NCBI GenBank assembly: GCA_004322005.1
Contig: SCRF01000106.1
Location: 1-64,000, forward strand
Length of the DNA stretch: 64,000 nt
Source of the DNA: Rhodanobacter sp.
Lineage (GTDB): Bacteria > Pseudomonadota > Gammaproteobacteria > Xanthomonadales > Rhodanobacteraceae
Reading direction: 5' to 3'
Under the pieces are notes generated by a model. That model ran no database searches, was not told the origin of the DNA, and saw only the letters and a program-made list of their open reading frames with translations. Positions 42,733 through 52,959 of the stretch are shown in pieces. Position 1 is the stretch's first letter; each line of letters begins with the position of its first letter. The translations under genes and the position numbers were made by a program.

Positions 42733-43617
42733 ATGCTGACGATACGCGAGCTGTCCAAAACCTACGCCAACGGCGTGCGCGCATTGCGCAGCGTGTCGCT
42801 GGATATCCCCAACGGCATGTTCGGCCTGCTCGGCCCGAACGGAGCCGGCAAGTCGACGCTGATGCGCACGATCGCCACGCTGCAGGATCCGGACGCCGGC
42901 AGCATCGTGCTCGACGGCATGGACCTGCTCGCCGACAAGCAGGCCACCCGGCGCCTGCTCGGCTACCTGCCGCAGGAGTTCGGTGTGTACCCGAAGGTAT
43001 CGGCCGAGGCGATGCTCGATCACTTCGCGATACTCAAGGGCGTCACCGTGAAGGGCGAGCGACGCGAACTGGTCGAGACGTTGCTGCGCCAGGTGAACCT
43101 GTGGGATGTGCGCCGGCGCAAGCTGGGCACCTATTCCGGCGGCATGCGCCAGCGCTTCGGCATCGCGCAGGCGCTGATCGGCGATCCGCGGCTGGTGATC
43201 GTGGACGAGCCTACCGCCGGCCTCGATCCGGAGGAGCGCAACCGCTTCCTCAACCTGCTGGCCGAGATCGGCGAGCGGGTGGTGGTGATCCTGTCCACCC
43301 ACATCGTGGAAGACGTGACCGACCTGTGCCAGCACATGGCGATCATCGGCCAGGGCCAGCTGCTGCTCACCGGCGATCCGCTGGAGGCGATCCGCTCGCT
43401 CGATGGCCGGGTCTGGCGGCGCAGCATCGACAAATCCGAACTGGACGGCTATCGCGCCCGCATGAACATCCTGTCCACCCGCCTCGCCGCCGGCCGCACG
43501 CTGCTGCACGTGCTGTCCGACACGCGGCCCGGCGAAGGCTTCGAGGCGGTGGCGCCCGATCTGGAGGACGTCTATTTCGGCCACCTGCGCGATCAGGCCA
43601 CCGCCAGCGCGGCCTGA
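42733..43617 (+). CDS. ABC transporter ATP-binding protein
   Basis: 294-residue ATPase of the CcmA/NatA type: Walker A GPNGAGKSTLMR (about 36-47), Q-loop LPQEFGVYPK, signature YSGGMRQRFGIAQAL (about 134-148), Walker B LVIVDEPTAGLD (about 153-164) and switch His in LSTHIVEDV. The C-terminal 90 residues are a non-catalytic extension. It pairs with the large permease fusion 152 bases downstream; the spacer holds three repeat arms. Confidence 0.94.
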   Translation: MLTIRELSKTYANGVRALRSVSLDIPNGMFGLLGPNGAGKSTLMRTIATLQDPDAGSIVLDGMDLLADKQATRRLLGYLPQEFGVYPKVSAEAMLDHFAILKGVTVKGERRELVETLLRQVNLWDVRRRKLGTYSGGMRQRFGIAQALIGDPRLVIVDEPTAGLDPEERNRFLNLLAEIGERVVVILSTHIVEDVTDLCQHMAIIGQGQLLLTGDPLEAIRSLDGRVWRRSIDKSELDGYRARMNILSTRLAAGRTLLHVLSDTRPGEGFEAVAPDLEDVYFGHLRDQATASAA

Positions 43618-43635
43618 CCGGCTTTCGAATTCCCG

Positions 43636-43750
43636 GTAGGAGCGCGCTTGCGCGCGATGCTCTTGCTCCGTCGCTGGCAAAGGAGCATCGCGCGCAAGCG
43701 CGCTCCTACAACAAACTGCAAAAGCATTCGCGCACAGGGTGCGCTCCTAC
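43636..43750. repeat. Two kinds of palindromic repeat back to back
   Basis: 43636-43709 is a paired repeat of the variant core GCGCGCTTGCGCGCGATGCT. 43718-43750 is a single arm of the common CACCCTGTGCG core. Both lie between the ABC ATPase and its permease gene. Confidence 0.9.
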
Positions 43751-43769
43751 ACAGCAGACAGGATCGCCC

Positions 43770-46700
43770 ATGTTCTTCAAGTCAAGCTTCTTCGAAATCT
43801 GCCGATTCGAATGGCGCCAGCAGTTGAAGGCACCGTTGTTCTGGGTCATTGCGCTGGTGTTCGGCGCGCTCGCGTTCGCCCTGGTCAGCACCGACGCGGT
43901 GACCGTCGGCGGCGCCAGTGGCAACGTGCTGCGCAATGCGCCGCTGGTGATCGTGCGGCTGCTCACCGTGCTCAGCGTGCTCGGCATGTTCCTGGTGACG
44001 GTGTTCGTCGCCGGCGCCGCGCTGCGCGATTTCGAGCAGCGCACGGCCGAGCTGGTCTTCACCACCCCGATCAGCCGCGGCGCCTATCTCGGCGGCCGCT
44101 TTGCCGCCGGCTATCTGGCGGCGCTGGCGATCATGCTGGTGTGCGCGCTGGGCATCGCGCTGGGCGGCATGATGCCGTGGATCGATGCGGCGCGGCTGGG
44201 TCCGGCCAGCTGGCATGGCTATGCCTGGGCGTTCGGCGTGATGGTGGTGCCGGACATGCTGTTCATCGCGGCGCTGCTGTTCCTGCTGGCCACCACCACG
44301 CGCTCGCTGCTGGCCACCTACGTGGGGCTGATCGTCTTCTTCGTGCTGCAAGCCGTCGTGGGCCAGTTGAGCAAGGACGTCAACAATCACTACGCCGCCG
44401 CCCTGCTCGATCCGTTCGGCGGGCACACCGTGGCGCTGGTCACGCGCTACTGGTCCGCCTATCAATCGAACCGCGAACTGCCTGCGCTGAGCGGCGTGCT
44501 GCTGTTCAACCGGCTGCTGTGGATCGGCATGAGCATGGTCATGCTGGGCGCCACGTTCGCGTTGTTCCGGCCGAACCGCGAAGGCCTGCAACTGCCGCGG
44601 CGCAAGCCGCGGGCGGAACCGCCGATGCTGCGCCCGTCGGCCGGCACCGCCACGCTGGCACTGCCCAGGGTGCGCCTGGCGGACAACTTCCGCGCCCATC
44701 TGCTGCAACTGCGCGCGCAGTTCGTCTTCGATACCGTTGGGGTACTGCGCGGCGTGCCGTTCCTGATCATGCTGGTGCTGGGCGTGGCCAACCTGTTCGG
44801 CTCGCTGCTGCTGTCCGGGCAGATCTACGGCACGGCCACGTATCCGGTCACCCATCAGGTGCTGGAGATGCTGCGGGGTGCGTTCCAGTGGCTGCTGTTC
44901 ATCATCATCACGTTCTATGCCGGTGAGCTGGTGTGGCGCGAGCGCAGCCAGCGTTCGGCCGAGGTCAGCGACGCGTTCCCGCTGCCGGACTGGATCCCGC
45001 TGGCCGCCAAGCTGGGCGCGCTGCTGGCGGTGATCGCGGTGTTCCAGCTGGTGGGCGCGCTGGTCGGCATCGGCTGGCAGCTCGGTCACGGCTATACCCA
45101 TCTGGAACCGGGCCTGTATCTGGCAACGCTGGCGCTGAACGCGATGCCATTCGTGCTGCTGGCGGCACTGGCGCTGTTCCTGCAGGTGCTGTCCAACAAC
45201 AAGTTCCTCGGCTACCTGCTGACCATTCTGTGGTTCGTCGCGCAGATCGGCTTCGGCCTGTTGCACTGGGAGCAGAACCTCTACAACTACGGCAACGCGC
45301 CGAACGTGCCGTATTCGGACATGAACGGTTTCGGCCATTTCCTCGGCGCGGCACTGTGGTTCGACTTCTACTGGACCAACTGCGCCGTGGCCCTGCTGGT
45401 GCTGGCCGCGCTGTTCTGGGTGCGCGGCACCGGGCAGTCGTGGCGTGACCGGCTGCACGAGGCGCGCGTGCGGCTGCACGCGCCCGCGAAAGCCACGCTG
45501 GCTTTGGCATTGCTGGCGTTCGCCGGCAGCGGCGCATGGATCTATTACAACACCAACGTGCTCAACCATTACCGCAGCAGCAGCAGCAGACTGCAGCAGC
45601 GCGCGGACTACGAGAAGAAATACGCGAAGTACAAGGATCTGCCGCAACCGCGGATCACCGCGGTGCAGGCGGATGTGGACATCCACCCGTACCGGCGCAA
45701 GCTCGATATCCGCGGTCGATACACTCTGGTCAACAAACACAAGGCACCGATCAGCGAGCTGTACGTGAACTTCACCGACGGCTTCACCGTGAAGTCGCTG
45801 GACTTCGCGCCGCACGTTACGGTCAGCGCGGACAAGGACCTGGGCTTCACCATCTATCGGCTGAAGACGCCGCTGGCACCCGGCGCATCGATGCGCTTCG
45901 ATTTCGACCTGGAATACGCGCCGAAGGGTTTCACCAACAGCCCCGAAGGCACGTTCCTGGCCCACAACGGCACGTTCTTCAACAACCACGTGATGCCGCA
46001 GTTCGGCTACCAGGCGCAGGTACAGATCACCGACCGCAACGACCGCCGCAAGTACGGCCTCAACGAGGCGGTGCCGAGGATGCCGAAGCTCGGCGACGAG
46101 AAGGCGCGCGCCAACACCTACATCAGCAACGACGCGGACTGGATCAGCTTCGACACCACCGTGTCCACCGCCGCCGATCAGATCGCGGTGGCGCCGGGTT
46201 ACCTGCAAAAGGAATGGACGGCGAACGGTCGGCGCTATTTCCATTACACCTTGACTCAGGGCGGGTTGACTCAAGGCGGGATGGACCAACCCATGCTGCC
46301 GTTCTTCGCCTGGCTGTCGGCGCGCTATGCGGTGAAGCAGGTCGAGTGGAAGGGTGTGCAGATCGGCGTCTACTACAACCCGGCACATGCCTGGAACGTG
46401 GACCGGATGATCCAGGGCGCCAAGGATGCGCTGGACTACTACGATGAGAAATACACGCCGTACCAGTTCCGTCAATTGCGCATCCTGGAGTTTCCCGATT
46501 ACGCCACGTACGCGCAGTCGTTCGCCAACACCATCCCGTTCTCCGAATCGATCGGCTTCATCGCCGATTTGCGCGACCCGTCGAAGATCGACTACCCCTA
46601 CTACGTCACCGCGCACGAAGTGGCGCATCAATGGTGGGCGCACCGGGTGATCGGCGCCGACATGCAGGGCTCCACCATGCTCAGCGAGTCGCTGGCGCAG

Positions 46701-47402
46701 TACTCCGCGCTGATGGTGATGAAGCACAAATACGGCGCCGACCAGATGCGCAAGTTCCTGAAGTACGAACTGGATCACTACCTTGCCGGCCGCACCACCG
46801 AAAAGCTGGCGGAGGAGCCGCTGGCCAAGGTGGAGAGCGATCAGCGATATATCCACTACCAGAAGGGCTCGCTGGTGTTCTACGCGCTGCAGGATTACAT
46901 CGGCGAGGACACCGTGGATCGCGTGCTGAAGCAGTTCCTGATCGACAAGGGTTTCCAGCAGCCGCCCTATACCACCTCGCGGGAATTCATGGATGCGCTG
47001 GGCAAGGCGGTCGGACCGAAATGGCAGCCGCTGCTGAACGACCTGTTCTGGAAGATCACCCTGTTCGACAACCGCACCACCGAGGCCACCGCGAAAAAGT
47101 TGCCCGATGGCAGGTACCGGGTGACCATGAAAGTGCACGCCGGCAAGGTTTATGTCGACGGCAAGGGCAAGGAGACGCCAGCCACGCCGGACATCCCGAT
47201 CGAGGTCGGCGTGTTTGCCGCCTCGCCCGGCAAGGGCAGGGACGGCAAGCCGCTGTATCTCGAAAAGCGCATGCTGCCGAACGGCGACAGCACGATCACC
47301 GTGACCGTCGACGGCCTGCCCGCCGAAGCCGGCATCGATCCGTACAACGAGCTGATCGACAAGGTCTCCAGCGACAACCGGCACGCGGTGACCGTGCAAT
47401 GA
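43770..47402 (+). CDS. ABC permease fused to M1-family aminopeptidase
   Basis: 1210-residue inner-membrane protein. The N-terminal half holds two ABC-2-like permease blocks (about 1-300 and 310-590, several helices each); the C-terminal half (about 620-1210) is an M1 metallopeptidase. Zinc motif HEVAHQWWAH (His 949, Glu 950, His 953) with the distal Glu in SESLAQY (about 972). The GAMEN exopeptidase motif is not obvious in ATYAQSFANTIPFSE. Stands with the ABC ATPase at 42.7 kb. Such fusions occur in several proteobacteria, but the transported or cleaved substrate is not known. Confidence 0.93.
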   Translation: MFFKSSFFEICRFEWRQQLKAPLFWVIALVFGALAFALVSTDAVTVGGASGNVLRNAPLVIVRLLTVLSVLGMFLVTVFVAGAALRDFEQRTAELVFTTPISRGAYLGGRFAAGYLAALAIMLVCALGIALGGMMPWIDAARLGPASWHGYAWAFGVMVVPDMLFIAALLFLLATTTRSLLATYVGLIVFFVLQAVVGQLSKDVNNHYAAALLDPFGGHTVALVTRYWSAYQSNRELPALSGVLLFNRLLWIGMSMVMLGATFALFRPNREGLQLPRRKPRAEPPMLRPSAGTATLALPRVRLADNFRAHLLQLRAQFVFDTVGVLRGVPFLIMLVLGVANLFGSLLLSGQIYGTATYPVTHQVLEMLRGAFQWLLFIIITFYAGELVWRERSQRSAEVSDAFPLPDWIPLAAKLGALLAVIAVFQLVGALVGIGWQLGHGYTHLEPGLYLATLALNAMPFVLLAALALFLQVLSNNKFLGYLLTILWFVAQIGFGLLHWEQNLYNYGNAPNVPYSDMNGFGHFLGAALWFDFYWTNCAVALLVLAALFWVRGTGQSWRDRLHEARVRLHAPAKATLALALLAFAGSGAWIYYNTNVLNHYRSSSSRLQQRADYEKKYAKYKDLPQPRITAVQADVDIHPYRRKLDIRGRYTLVNKHKAPISELYVNFTDGFTVKSLDFAPHVTVSADKDLGFTIYRLKTPLAPGASMRFDFDLEYAPKGFTNSPEGTFLAHNGTFFNNHVMPQFGYQAQVQITDRNDRRKYGLNEAVPRMPKLGDEKARANTYISNDADWISFDTTVSTAADQIAVAPGYLQKEWTANGRRYFHYTLTQGGLTQGGMDQPMLPFFAWLSARYAVKQVEWKGVQIGVYYNPAHAWNVDRMIQGAKDALDYYDEKYTPYQFRQLRILEFPDYATYAQSFANTIPFSESIGFIADLRDPSKIDYPYYVTAHEVAHQWWAHRVIGADMQGSTMLSESLAQYSALMVMKHKYGADQMRKFLKYELDHYLAGRTTEKLAEEPLAKVESDQRYIHYQKGSLVFYALQDYIGEDTVDRVLKQFLIDKGFQQPPYTTSREFMDALGKAVGPKWQPLLNDLFWKITLFDNRTTEATAKKLPDGRYRVTMKVHAGKVYVDGKGKETPATPDIPIEVGVFAASPGKGRDGKPLYLEKRMLPNGDSTITVTVDGLPAEAGIDPYNELIDKVSSDNRHAVTVQ

Positions 47403-47449
47403 GGCGACAGGCTGCCCGGGAGTTCTGAATTACCCGGTTCCCGGCATCC

Positions 47450-47525
47450 GTAGGAGCGCACCCTGTGCGCGAAAGCTCTTCGCCGCGGACCGGACAAAAG
47501 CATCGCGCACAGGGTGCGCTCCTAC
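47450..47525. repeat. Paired GTAGGAGCGC palindromic repeat
   Basis: Inverted arms between the M1 fusion gene and the convergent MscS gene. Confidence 0.92.
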
Positions 47526-47545
47526 GCCAGCGCCCGCCGCGAAGT

Positions 47546-48388
<843 letters not shown>

Positions 48389-48487
48389 GGCTATCGGCTT
48401 GTGCAGGGAAACCGCATCAGCCTACCAAAGCTACGGCACCAATGTGGTTGAAGCTGCGGTCACGTAGCGCCAAGCGATTGCCGCCGA

Positions 48488-48814
48488 TCAGCGCCGGCGA
48501 TCGTCGAGGTCGGTAACCTTGCCGTCGACGATCGTCACGGCGATCACGCGGTCACCGCGACGGTACTGCCACAGCTCGCCCTGCGTACTGTCGGCCACTA
48601 CCCGGGTGCGACGGCCACGCCCCCCGCTGCGACGTGAGCGGCGACTGCGCGAACCGCCGCGATGCGATTTGTACGACGGCTTGCCCAGCAACTCGGTCAC
48701 CCGCACCGCACTGTCGCCGGCGGTGAGTACATGACTGCCGACCCGCAAGGTGCTGGAGGCCTGGGCGGCGGTGACCAGGCCGAACAAGCCGAGTATCAGA
48801 AATTGACGCCGCAT
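48488..48814 (-). CDS. Exported DUF2845-like protein
   Basis: 108 residues with signal peptide (MRRQFLILGLFGLVTAAQA). The mature part has LRVGSHVLTAGDSAVRVTELLGKPSYKS, a very basic stretch (SRSRRSRRSGGRGRRTR) and WQYRRGDRVIAVTIVDGKVTDLDD. The GDS..V..LLGKP..W.Y pattern is that of DUF2845/SmpA-like small periplasmic proteins. Function unknown. The basic insert is unusual for the family. Confidence 0.75.
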   Translation of the reverse strand: MRRQFLILGLFGLVTAAQASSTLRVGSHVLTAGDSAVRVTELLGKPSYKSHRGGSRSRRSRRSGGRGRRTRVVADSTQGELWQYRRGDRVIAVTIVDGKVTDLDDRRR

Positions 48815-48946
48815 CGTGCACTCCCTGTCCGGATGATTTTGATGGCTCCGGTCCGCCAGCGCGGACGCAATCAGTCTGTCGCTCGCCGCGGCGAGCGCCA
48901 AGCGGGGCACCGGCAAATGCGGGAAGGCACGACGCCCGGCAACCTG

Positions 48947-49525
48947 TCAGCGAAACTCCACGCCCGGCGTAGCCAGATACGCCAATTCGGCCGGCGTGCT
49001 GGCCCGGCCAAGCGTGGCATTGCGGTGCGGGAACCGACCGAAGCGTGCGATCACCTCGTGGTGGGCGCGCGCGAATGCGAGATAGCTCTCGAAACTTGCA
49101 TGCTGTTCGGGCGATGCCTCCCCGCACAGCGCCTCGAACAGTTCCACCGAACGCCGCTGCAGGCCCGGATCCTCGGCATGCTCCAGCGGAAGATAGGCAA
49201 ATACCCGTTGCAGCGGCGCCAACCGCCGATCGTTGCCGCCGTCGATACCTGCCAGTGCCAGCGCCTGTGCCCTGGCGTCCTGCGCCCATGCGCGCGGGTC
49301 GTCCCGATACAGATTGCGGCTGAACTGGTCCAGCACGATCAACAACGCCAACCAGCCCAATGGCGTCCGCGCCCAGCCGTCCAGCAAGCCGACGGCAGCG
49401 GCTTCGGCAACGTCACCGAAATCGGCACGGATCTGCGCATCGAACGCATCGTCGCGGGCAAACCAGCGCACGGCGTTCGCCTCGGCAAACCAGAATGCCA
49501 GTATCTCTTGGGCTGCGGGTACCAT
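48947..49525 (-). CDS. DUF924 family protein
   Basis: 192 residues, soluble and helical (TPR-like fold). Family motifs ILAFWFAEANAVRWFARDDAFDAQI, LLIVLDQFSRNLYRDDPRAWAQDARAQ and FAYLPLEHAED..QRRSVELF are complete. The start at 49525 has GAGGGGA upstream; the longer frame lacks one. No biochemical role is established for the family. Confidence 0.9.
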   Translation of the reverse strand: MVPAAQEILAFWFAEANAVRWFARDDAFDAQIRADFGDVAEAAAVGLLDGWARTPLGWLALLIVLDQFSRNLYRDDPRAWAQDARAQALALAGIDGGNDRRLAPLQRVFAYLPLEHAEDPGLQRRSVELFEALCGEASPEQHASFESYLAFARAHHEVIARFGRFPHRNATLGRASTPAELAYLATPGVEFR

Positions 49526-49639
49526 GCCTGTCCCCTCGATAGCCTGGAAACGGGCCAGACCAGGATGGCCGAGTTTATACTCCGCGCGCGCGTCGGCCGC
49601 CCGCTGGCCGGCCAGCACCGGCGCCAGCGACGCCCCGCT

Positions 49640-50392
49640 TCACTGGCCGATCTGCAGCAGGTTCAGCGGTTGTCCGTTGCTGCCACGCACGCCCTGCTGC
49701 AATGCGGCGAGGCGCCGGATCGACGGACACAGCGCCTCGACCTGCGGGCGCAATGCCTGCATGCGCTGCTGCAGATACGGCTGCAGGCTGGTAGCGAGGT
49801 TTGCGGCGCGATCGCGCAAGTCGGCCGCCGCCTGCAGGTCGCCGCTCATGGCCGCGTCGATGGCCTGCCGACCAAGGTCGCCGGCCAGCAGCGGCAGCAG
49901 GTCGGCGGCGATCTGGTTGGCGTACCGGTTGGCGGCATCGCCCTGCCAGTCGTGGCTGCTGTTGCTGGCCGCAATGCGCTGCTTGAGTTCGCGGGCATCC
50001 GCGGCCAGCCGGCGATCGAGTTCGGTGCGCGTGTCGGCACTCAGGCCCATGCCACCCGCTTCGGCGCGCAGCGCCTGCACCGCCAGGTCCACCCCGTGCT
50101 GCGCGACCGTGCGCACCCGCGGCGCCAGCGCGCGCAGGTCGCGCTCGAACAACGCCAGCCGATCCTTGTCCTCCGCATTCAAAGGCACGGCGGCGCCGTC
50201 GGTATGCAGCACCCCCTGCTGCAGCTCGACCCGCAGCGGTGCCGGCGCGGCGCGGTCGAAGACCACGCTGTCGGCATGGAGCGTCACGTCATAGCTGCTG
50301 CTGGCATGGCAGGTGGCCGCCAGATCCTGCGCATGCGAAGGCAGTGCGGCAGACAGAAAAAACAGCACGGCAAGCGAACGGAACAGACGCAT
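49640..50392 (-). CDS. Exported DUF2884 (YggN-like) protein
   Basis: 250 residues with signal peptide MRLFRSLAVLFFLSAALPSHA. Mature part begins with the family pattern CHASSSYDVTLHADSVVFD and contains NAEDKDRLALFERDLRALAPRVRTVAQHGVDLAVQAL, which matches DUF2884. An alternative ATG five codons upstream (50407) lacks a better ribosome-binding site. Function unknown; Gln/Arg-rich helical C-terminus. Confidence 0.78.
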   Translation of the reverse strand: MRLFRSLAVLFFLSAALPSHAQDLAATCHASSSYDVTLHADSVVFDRAAPAPLRVELQQGVLHTDGAAVPLNAEDKDRLALFERDLRALAPRVRTVAQHGVDLAVQALRAEAGGMGLSADTRTELDRRLAADARELKQRIAASNSSHDWQGDAANRYANQIAADLLPLLAGDLGRQAIDAAMSGDLQAAADLRDRAANLATSLQPYLQQRMQALRPQVEALCPSIRRLAALQQGVRGSNGQPLNLLQIGQ

Positions 50393-50515
50393 CGGCAGGA
50401 TTTCCATGGACAATGCCGTCAAGCGATACCCGCCCGCCCGACAACCCATGCTGAATGCCCGGCCATGCGACACGAATCGCGCCTGGCGCGGCAGCAACGC
50501 GCCGGTCAAGACAGA

Positions 50516-51373
50516 TTACGTACCACCCAACGGCTTCTTCAGCCGCAAGCCATCGCTGTCGAGCAGGAGGAGTCCTCCGTCCGGCATCGCGTCCACGTTG
50601 CCCGCAGCCAAACGGCTGTTGTCGAGCCACGGAATCATCTGCTGCGGTCCGGGCACATAGCCCTGCCATTGGCCGTATCCTTCGGAACGGGGATGGCCGT
50701 ATTCGCCGTACAGGGTGAAAGTGACGGGAATCCGCGCAATCCAGTAAGGATAGGCAACCTGCTTGCCGGTGGTCGGGAGGTTGAAAGTCCATTTCTTGGC
50801 CCCCGTCAGAGCGGCTTTGGCGAGTACTTCCCGCCACCGTTGCATGGCGCCATCGCTGCCTATGACACTCAAATTGACCTGCTCAGCTGCGGCAGCTTCG
50901 ACCCGGCCCTGCCGGTTGATCTTTATCAACAGATAGACCGTACCAGCGGCGTGATCCCGTATTGCAGCGGACGGATACTCTATCGGTGCCTGCGTCTTGT
51001 AGCTGGGGCTTTCACCCGGGGCATCATTACCGAAGGATGTGCTGCCGACGCTGACTGCAAAATTGCCCTTGCCTATCTGCTTGGCCACGATACGCAGGCT
51101 CATGGTGGCCTTGGCCACCACCACCTTGCCACCGATAACCACCGGATCGAACTTCCAGGTGGATACGGTCCTGTCGATGACCGCGAGAACTCCCGAAGGC
51201 AGCTTTTCCGGATGATCGACGGCATAGCTCTGAACGCTGCCATCCGGCGCCACGACGATCGAGCCGGTGACCAGCATGCTGGCCTCCGCCCGTTTGGCGA
51301 CATCCTCCGCGGCAGTGGCCAGCACCGCACCCGACAGCAAAATGCAGAACAACCCCAGCAGCAAGCGTTTCAT
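50516..51373 (-). CDS. Exported protein with TonB-like C-terminal domains
   Basis: 285 residues, signal peptide MKRLLLGLFCILLSGAVLA. Two segments have the energy-transducer TonB C-terminal fold pattern: VTGSIVVAPDGSVQSYAV..TVSTWKFDPV (about 33-75) and YPSAAIRDHAAGTVYLLIKINRQGRVEAAAAEQVNL (about 132-168) with ..ALTGAKKWTFNLP. There is no N-terminal membrane anchor with Pro-rich spacer and no ExbB/ExbD neighbour, so it is unlikely to be a working TonB. A periplasmic protein of unknown function is a safer call. Confidence 0.72.
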   Translation of the reverse strand: MKRLLLGLFCILLSGAVLATAAEDVAKRAEASMLVTGSIVVAPDGSVQSYAVDHPEKLPSGVLAVIDRTVSTWKFDPVVIGGKVVVAKATMSLRIVAKQIGKGNFAVSVGSTSFGNDAPGESPSYKTQAPIEYPSAAIRDHAAGTVYLLIKINRQGRVEAAAAEQVNLSVIGSDGAMQRWREVLAKAALTGAKKWTFNLPTTGKQVAYPYWIARIPVTFTLYGEYGHPRSEGYGQWQGYVPGPQQMIPWLDNSRLAAGNVDAMPDGGLLLLDSDGLRLKKPLGGT

Positions 51374-51455
51374 CCGTGTACCTCGCCAGTCTGTATAAAC
51401 CGAAAAGCAGTCTAGCTCCGAAAAGTGATGCCCGCACCAAGGATACGGGAGGCAG

Positions 51456-51926
51456 TCAACGCCGATGCCGGAACTGCGCACGTGCCGCCGGCGTGCCAAG
51501 GACCCAGGCCAGCCACAGCAACAGCGGGATGGCGATCGCCTTCAACGCCAGCGCGACCAGCCAGGTCCGCCGGGCGCGGGCGATCAGCCACAGTGCCACC
51601 TGACCGAGCTGCGGCTGCGCCATCGCCTGCTGGCGGGCGGTTTCAAAATCGCCCCACTGCCGCAGCATCAGCACGCCGGTGAGCAGCGCCCATAGCGCCA
51701 GCAGCAGGGCCAGCGCGCGCATCGTCGGGCGCGCCCATGCTTGCCGGAGGATGCAGCCGCCACTCACCACGATCACCATCATCGCGGCCAGCAGATAGAC
51801 GTACTCGGCGTGTTGCTGATATTGCAGACAGCCCAGTGCCGCCAGCAGCAGCAGGACCCACGGCACGATCGCCCACGCCGCAAAACGGCGCGTCGACGAT
51901 GACCCTGCGCGCATCATCGATGCCAT
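51456..51926 (-). CDS. Four-helix membrane protein, function unknown
   Basis: 156 residues with four hydrophobic segments (AAWAIVPWVLLLLAALGCL, YVYLLAAMMVIVVSGGCIL, ALALLLALWALLTGVLML, LVALALKAIAIPLLLWLAWVLG) and a basic C-terminus. No recognised family. Start at 51926 is supported by an AAAGGTGGTG box; the open frame to 52139 runs through a repeat and is rejected. Confidence 0.68.
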   Translation of the reverse strand: MASMMRAGSSSTRRFAAWAIVPWVLLLLAALGCLQYQQHAEYVYLLAAMMVIVVSGGCILRQAWARPTMRALALLLALWALLTGVLMLRQWGDFETARQQAMAQPQLGQVALWLIARARRTWLVALALKAIAIPLLLWLAWVLGTPAARAQFRHRR

Positions 51927-52059
51927 CCGGACACCACCTTTGACGTGGCTGGCGCGACGGCTGTCATCAACGCACAGGAAAAGCGGCGCATGGCGGAGTC
52001 TCCAGGGGAAATGGGGGGAATGCAGGCGTGGCAGTTTACGCGGAAAAAGCCTCCCGACC

Positions 52060-52137
52060 GTAGGAGCGCACCCTGTGCGCGAATGCTCTTGTCGATGAAC
52101 GTCCGCAGGAGCATTCGCGCACAGGGTGCGCTCCTGC
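52060..52137. repeat. Paired GTAGGAGCGC palindromic repeat
   Basis: Inverted arms; the last bases read CTCCTGC instead of CTCCTAC. Upstream of the membrane-protein gene. Confidence 0.9.
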
Positions 52138-52150
52138 AAGCGATGCGGAC

Positions 52151-52177
52151 CTGTGGGAGGGGCTTCAGCCCCGTTGC
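52151..52177. repeat. Second repeat type, CTGTGGGAGGGGCTTCAGCC
   Basis: A single copy of an imperfect palindrome (GGGGCTTCAGCCCC core) of a kind widely interspersed in Xanthomonadales and Pseudomonas genomes, directly adjoining the previous repeat. Confidence 0.7.
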
Positions 52178-52193
52178 CTTTTCGCCGCCAACG

Positions 52194-52226
52194 GCGAAGG
52201 GCGCCATGCGGCGCCCTTCGCTTTGT
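52194..52226. terminator. Strong hairpin, probable terminator of the 52.2-52.7 kb gene
   Basis: GCGAAGGGCGCC-ATGC-GGCGCCCTTCGC, a 12-bp perfect stem 18 bases beyond the minus-strand gene stop. A T-rich tail (CTTTGTC) is on the plus strand only, so direction is uncertain. Confidence 0.5.
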
Positions 52227-52243
52227 CTATCGCTGCCCGGGAA

Positions 52244-52702
52244 TCAGCGACGGCTGATCGTGAACTTGCCCACCGAGACACCGAGATTGACGCCTTCACC
52301 GGTACCGGCCAGCGCCAGCGAGGTGGTGCCCTTGGTCAGCACCTGGGCTTGCGAGCTCTTGACCACGCCGGCCTCGGCGCCCGCCTGTGCATAGCTGCCG
52401 AACACATCATTGATGCTGTGTACGTGGCTGATCTCACCCTTGCCATTGTCGATGTGGTACTTGCCGGCAGTGAGCCCGCCACCCACCACGGCAATCTTCA
52501 CCTTTGCGCTCTGACCGTTGCTGCAGGTGACCGTGCCGGTACCCTCAGCGTGCTTGTAGATCAGGGACCAGCCAGACAGGTTGTAGGTCATGTCGCATTT
52601 CACTTCGGCTTCGGCCGCCTGTGCATTGCTCACCGGCAGCACGGTCATGGCGCCCGCGCAGGCCAGCACCAGGGCGGCCATTCCAAAAGTACGCTTGATC
52701 AT
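52244..52702 (-). CDS. Exported glycine-rich protein, function unknown
   Basis: 152 residues: signal peptide MIKRTFGMAALVLACAGAMTVLPVSNAQAA, then a beta-rich mature protein with two Cys (VKCDMTY, GTVTCSNGQ) likely forming a disulfide, and AVVGGGLTAGKYHIDNGKGEISHVHSINDVFGSYAQAGAEAGVVKSSQAQVLTKG. A compact envelope barrel is plausible (some resemblance to DUF992/DUF1134-type proteins) but I cannot name the family. GAGGAG box before the ATG. Confidence 0.7.
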   Translation of the reverse strand: MIKRTFGMAALVLACAGAMTVLPVSNAQAAEAEVKCDMTYNLSGWSLIYKHAEGTGTVTCSNGQSAKVKIAVVGGGLTAGKYHIDNGKGEISHVHSINDVFGSYAQAGAEAGVVKSSQAQVLTKGTTSLALAGTGEGVNLGVSVGKFTISRR

Positions 52703-52959
52703 CGAAAGTCTCCTCAGTCATTGGTGCGGGATGCAGTTGGTTGACGGCACGACGGAGGAAACAGGCTTCCGAAGGGCCGGCACGTCGCTGCGTGTAATCG
52801 AAGCGTGTGCACTGCAGCGTGACAGCGGCGTGCACGTGCGGGCGGCTCGTTCAGGTTCGCGACATTCAAGCCGCCCGGGAGGGTCTATCCGTTGTCCACG
52901 ACGATGCACAACCCGGCGCGGCCAGCGGCCAATGCGATGCGTGTCCCACGCCTCATTCC

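Noticed and set aside
43782-47399. 1205-codon open frame antisense to the ABC/M1 fusion
   Set aside because: Product is His/Arg/Gln-rich without domains and mirrors the sense gene codon by codon; a GC-rich antisense artefact.
50516-51373. Functional TonB energy transducer
   Set aside because: Has a cleavable signal peptide instead of a membrane anchor, no Pro-rich spacer and no ExbBD neighbours.
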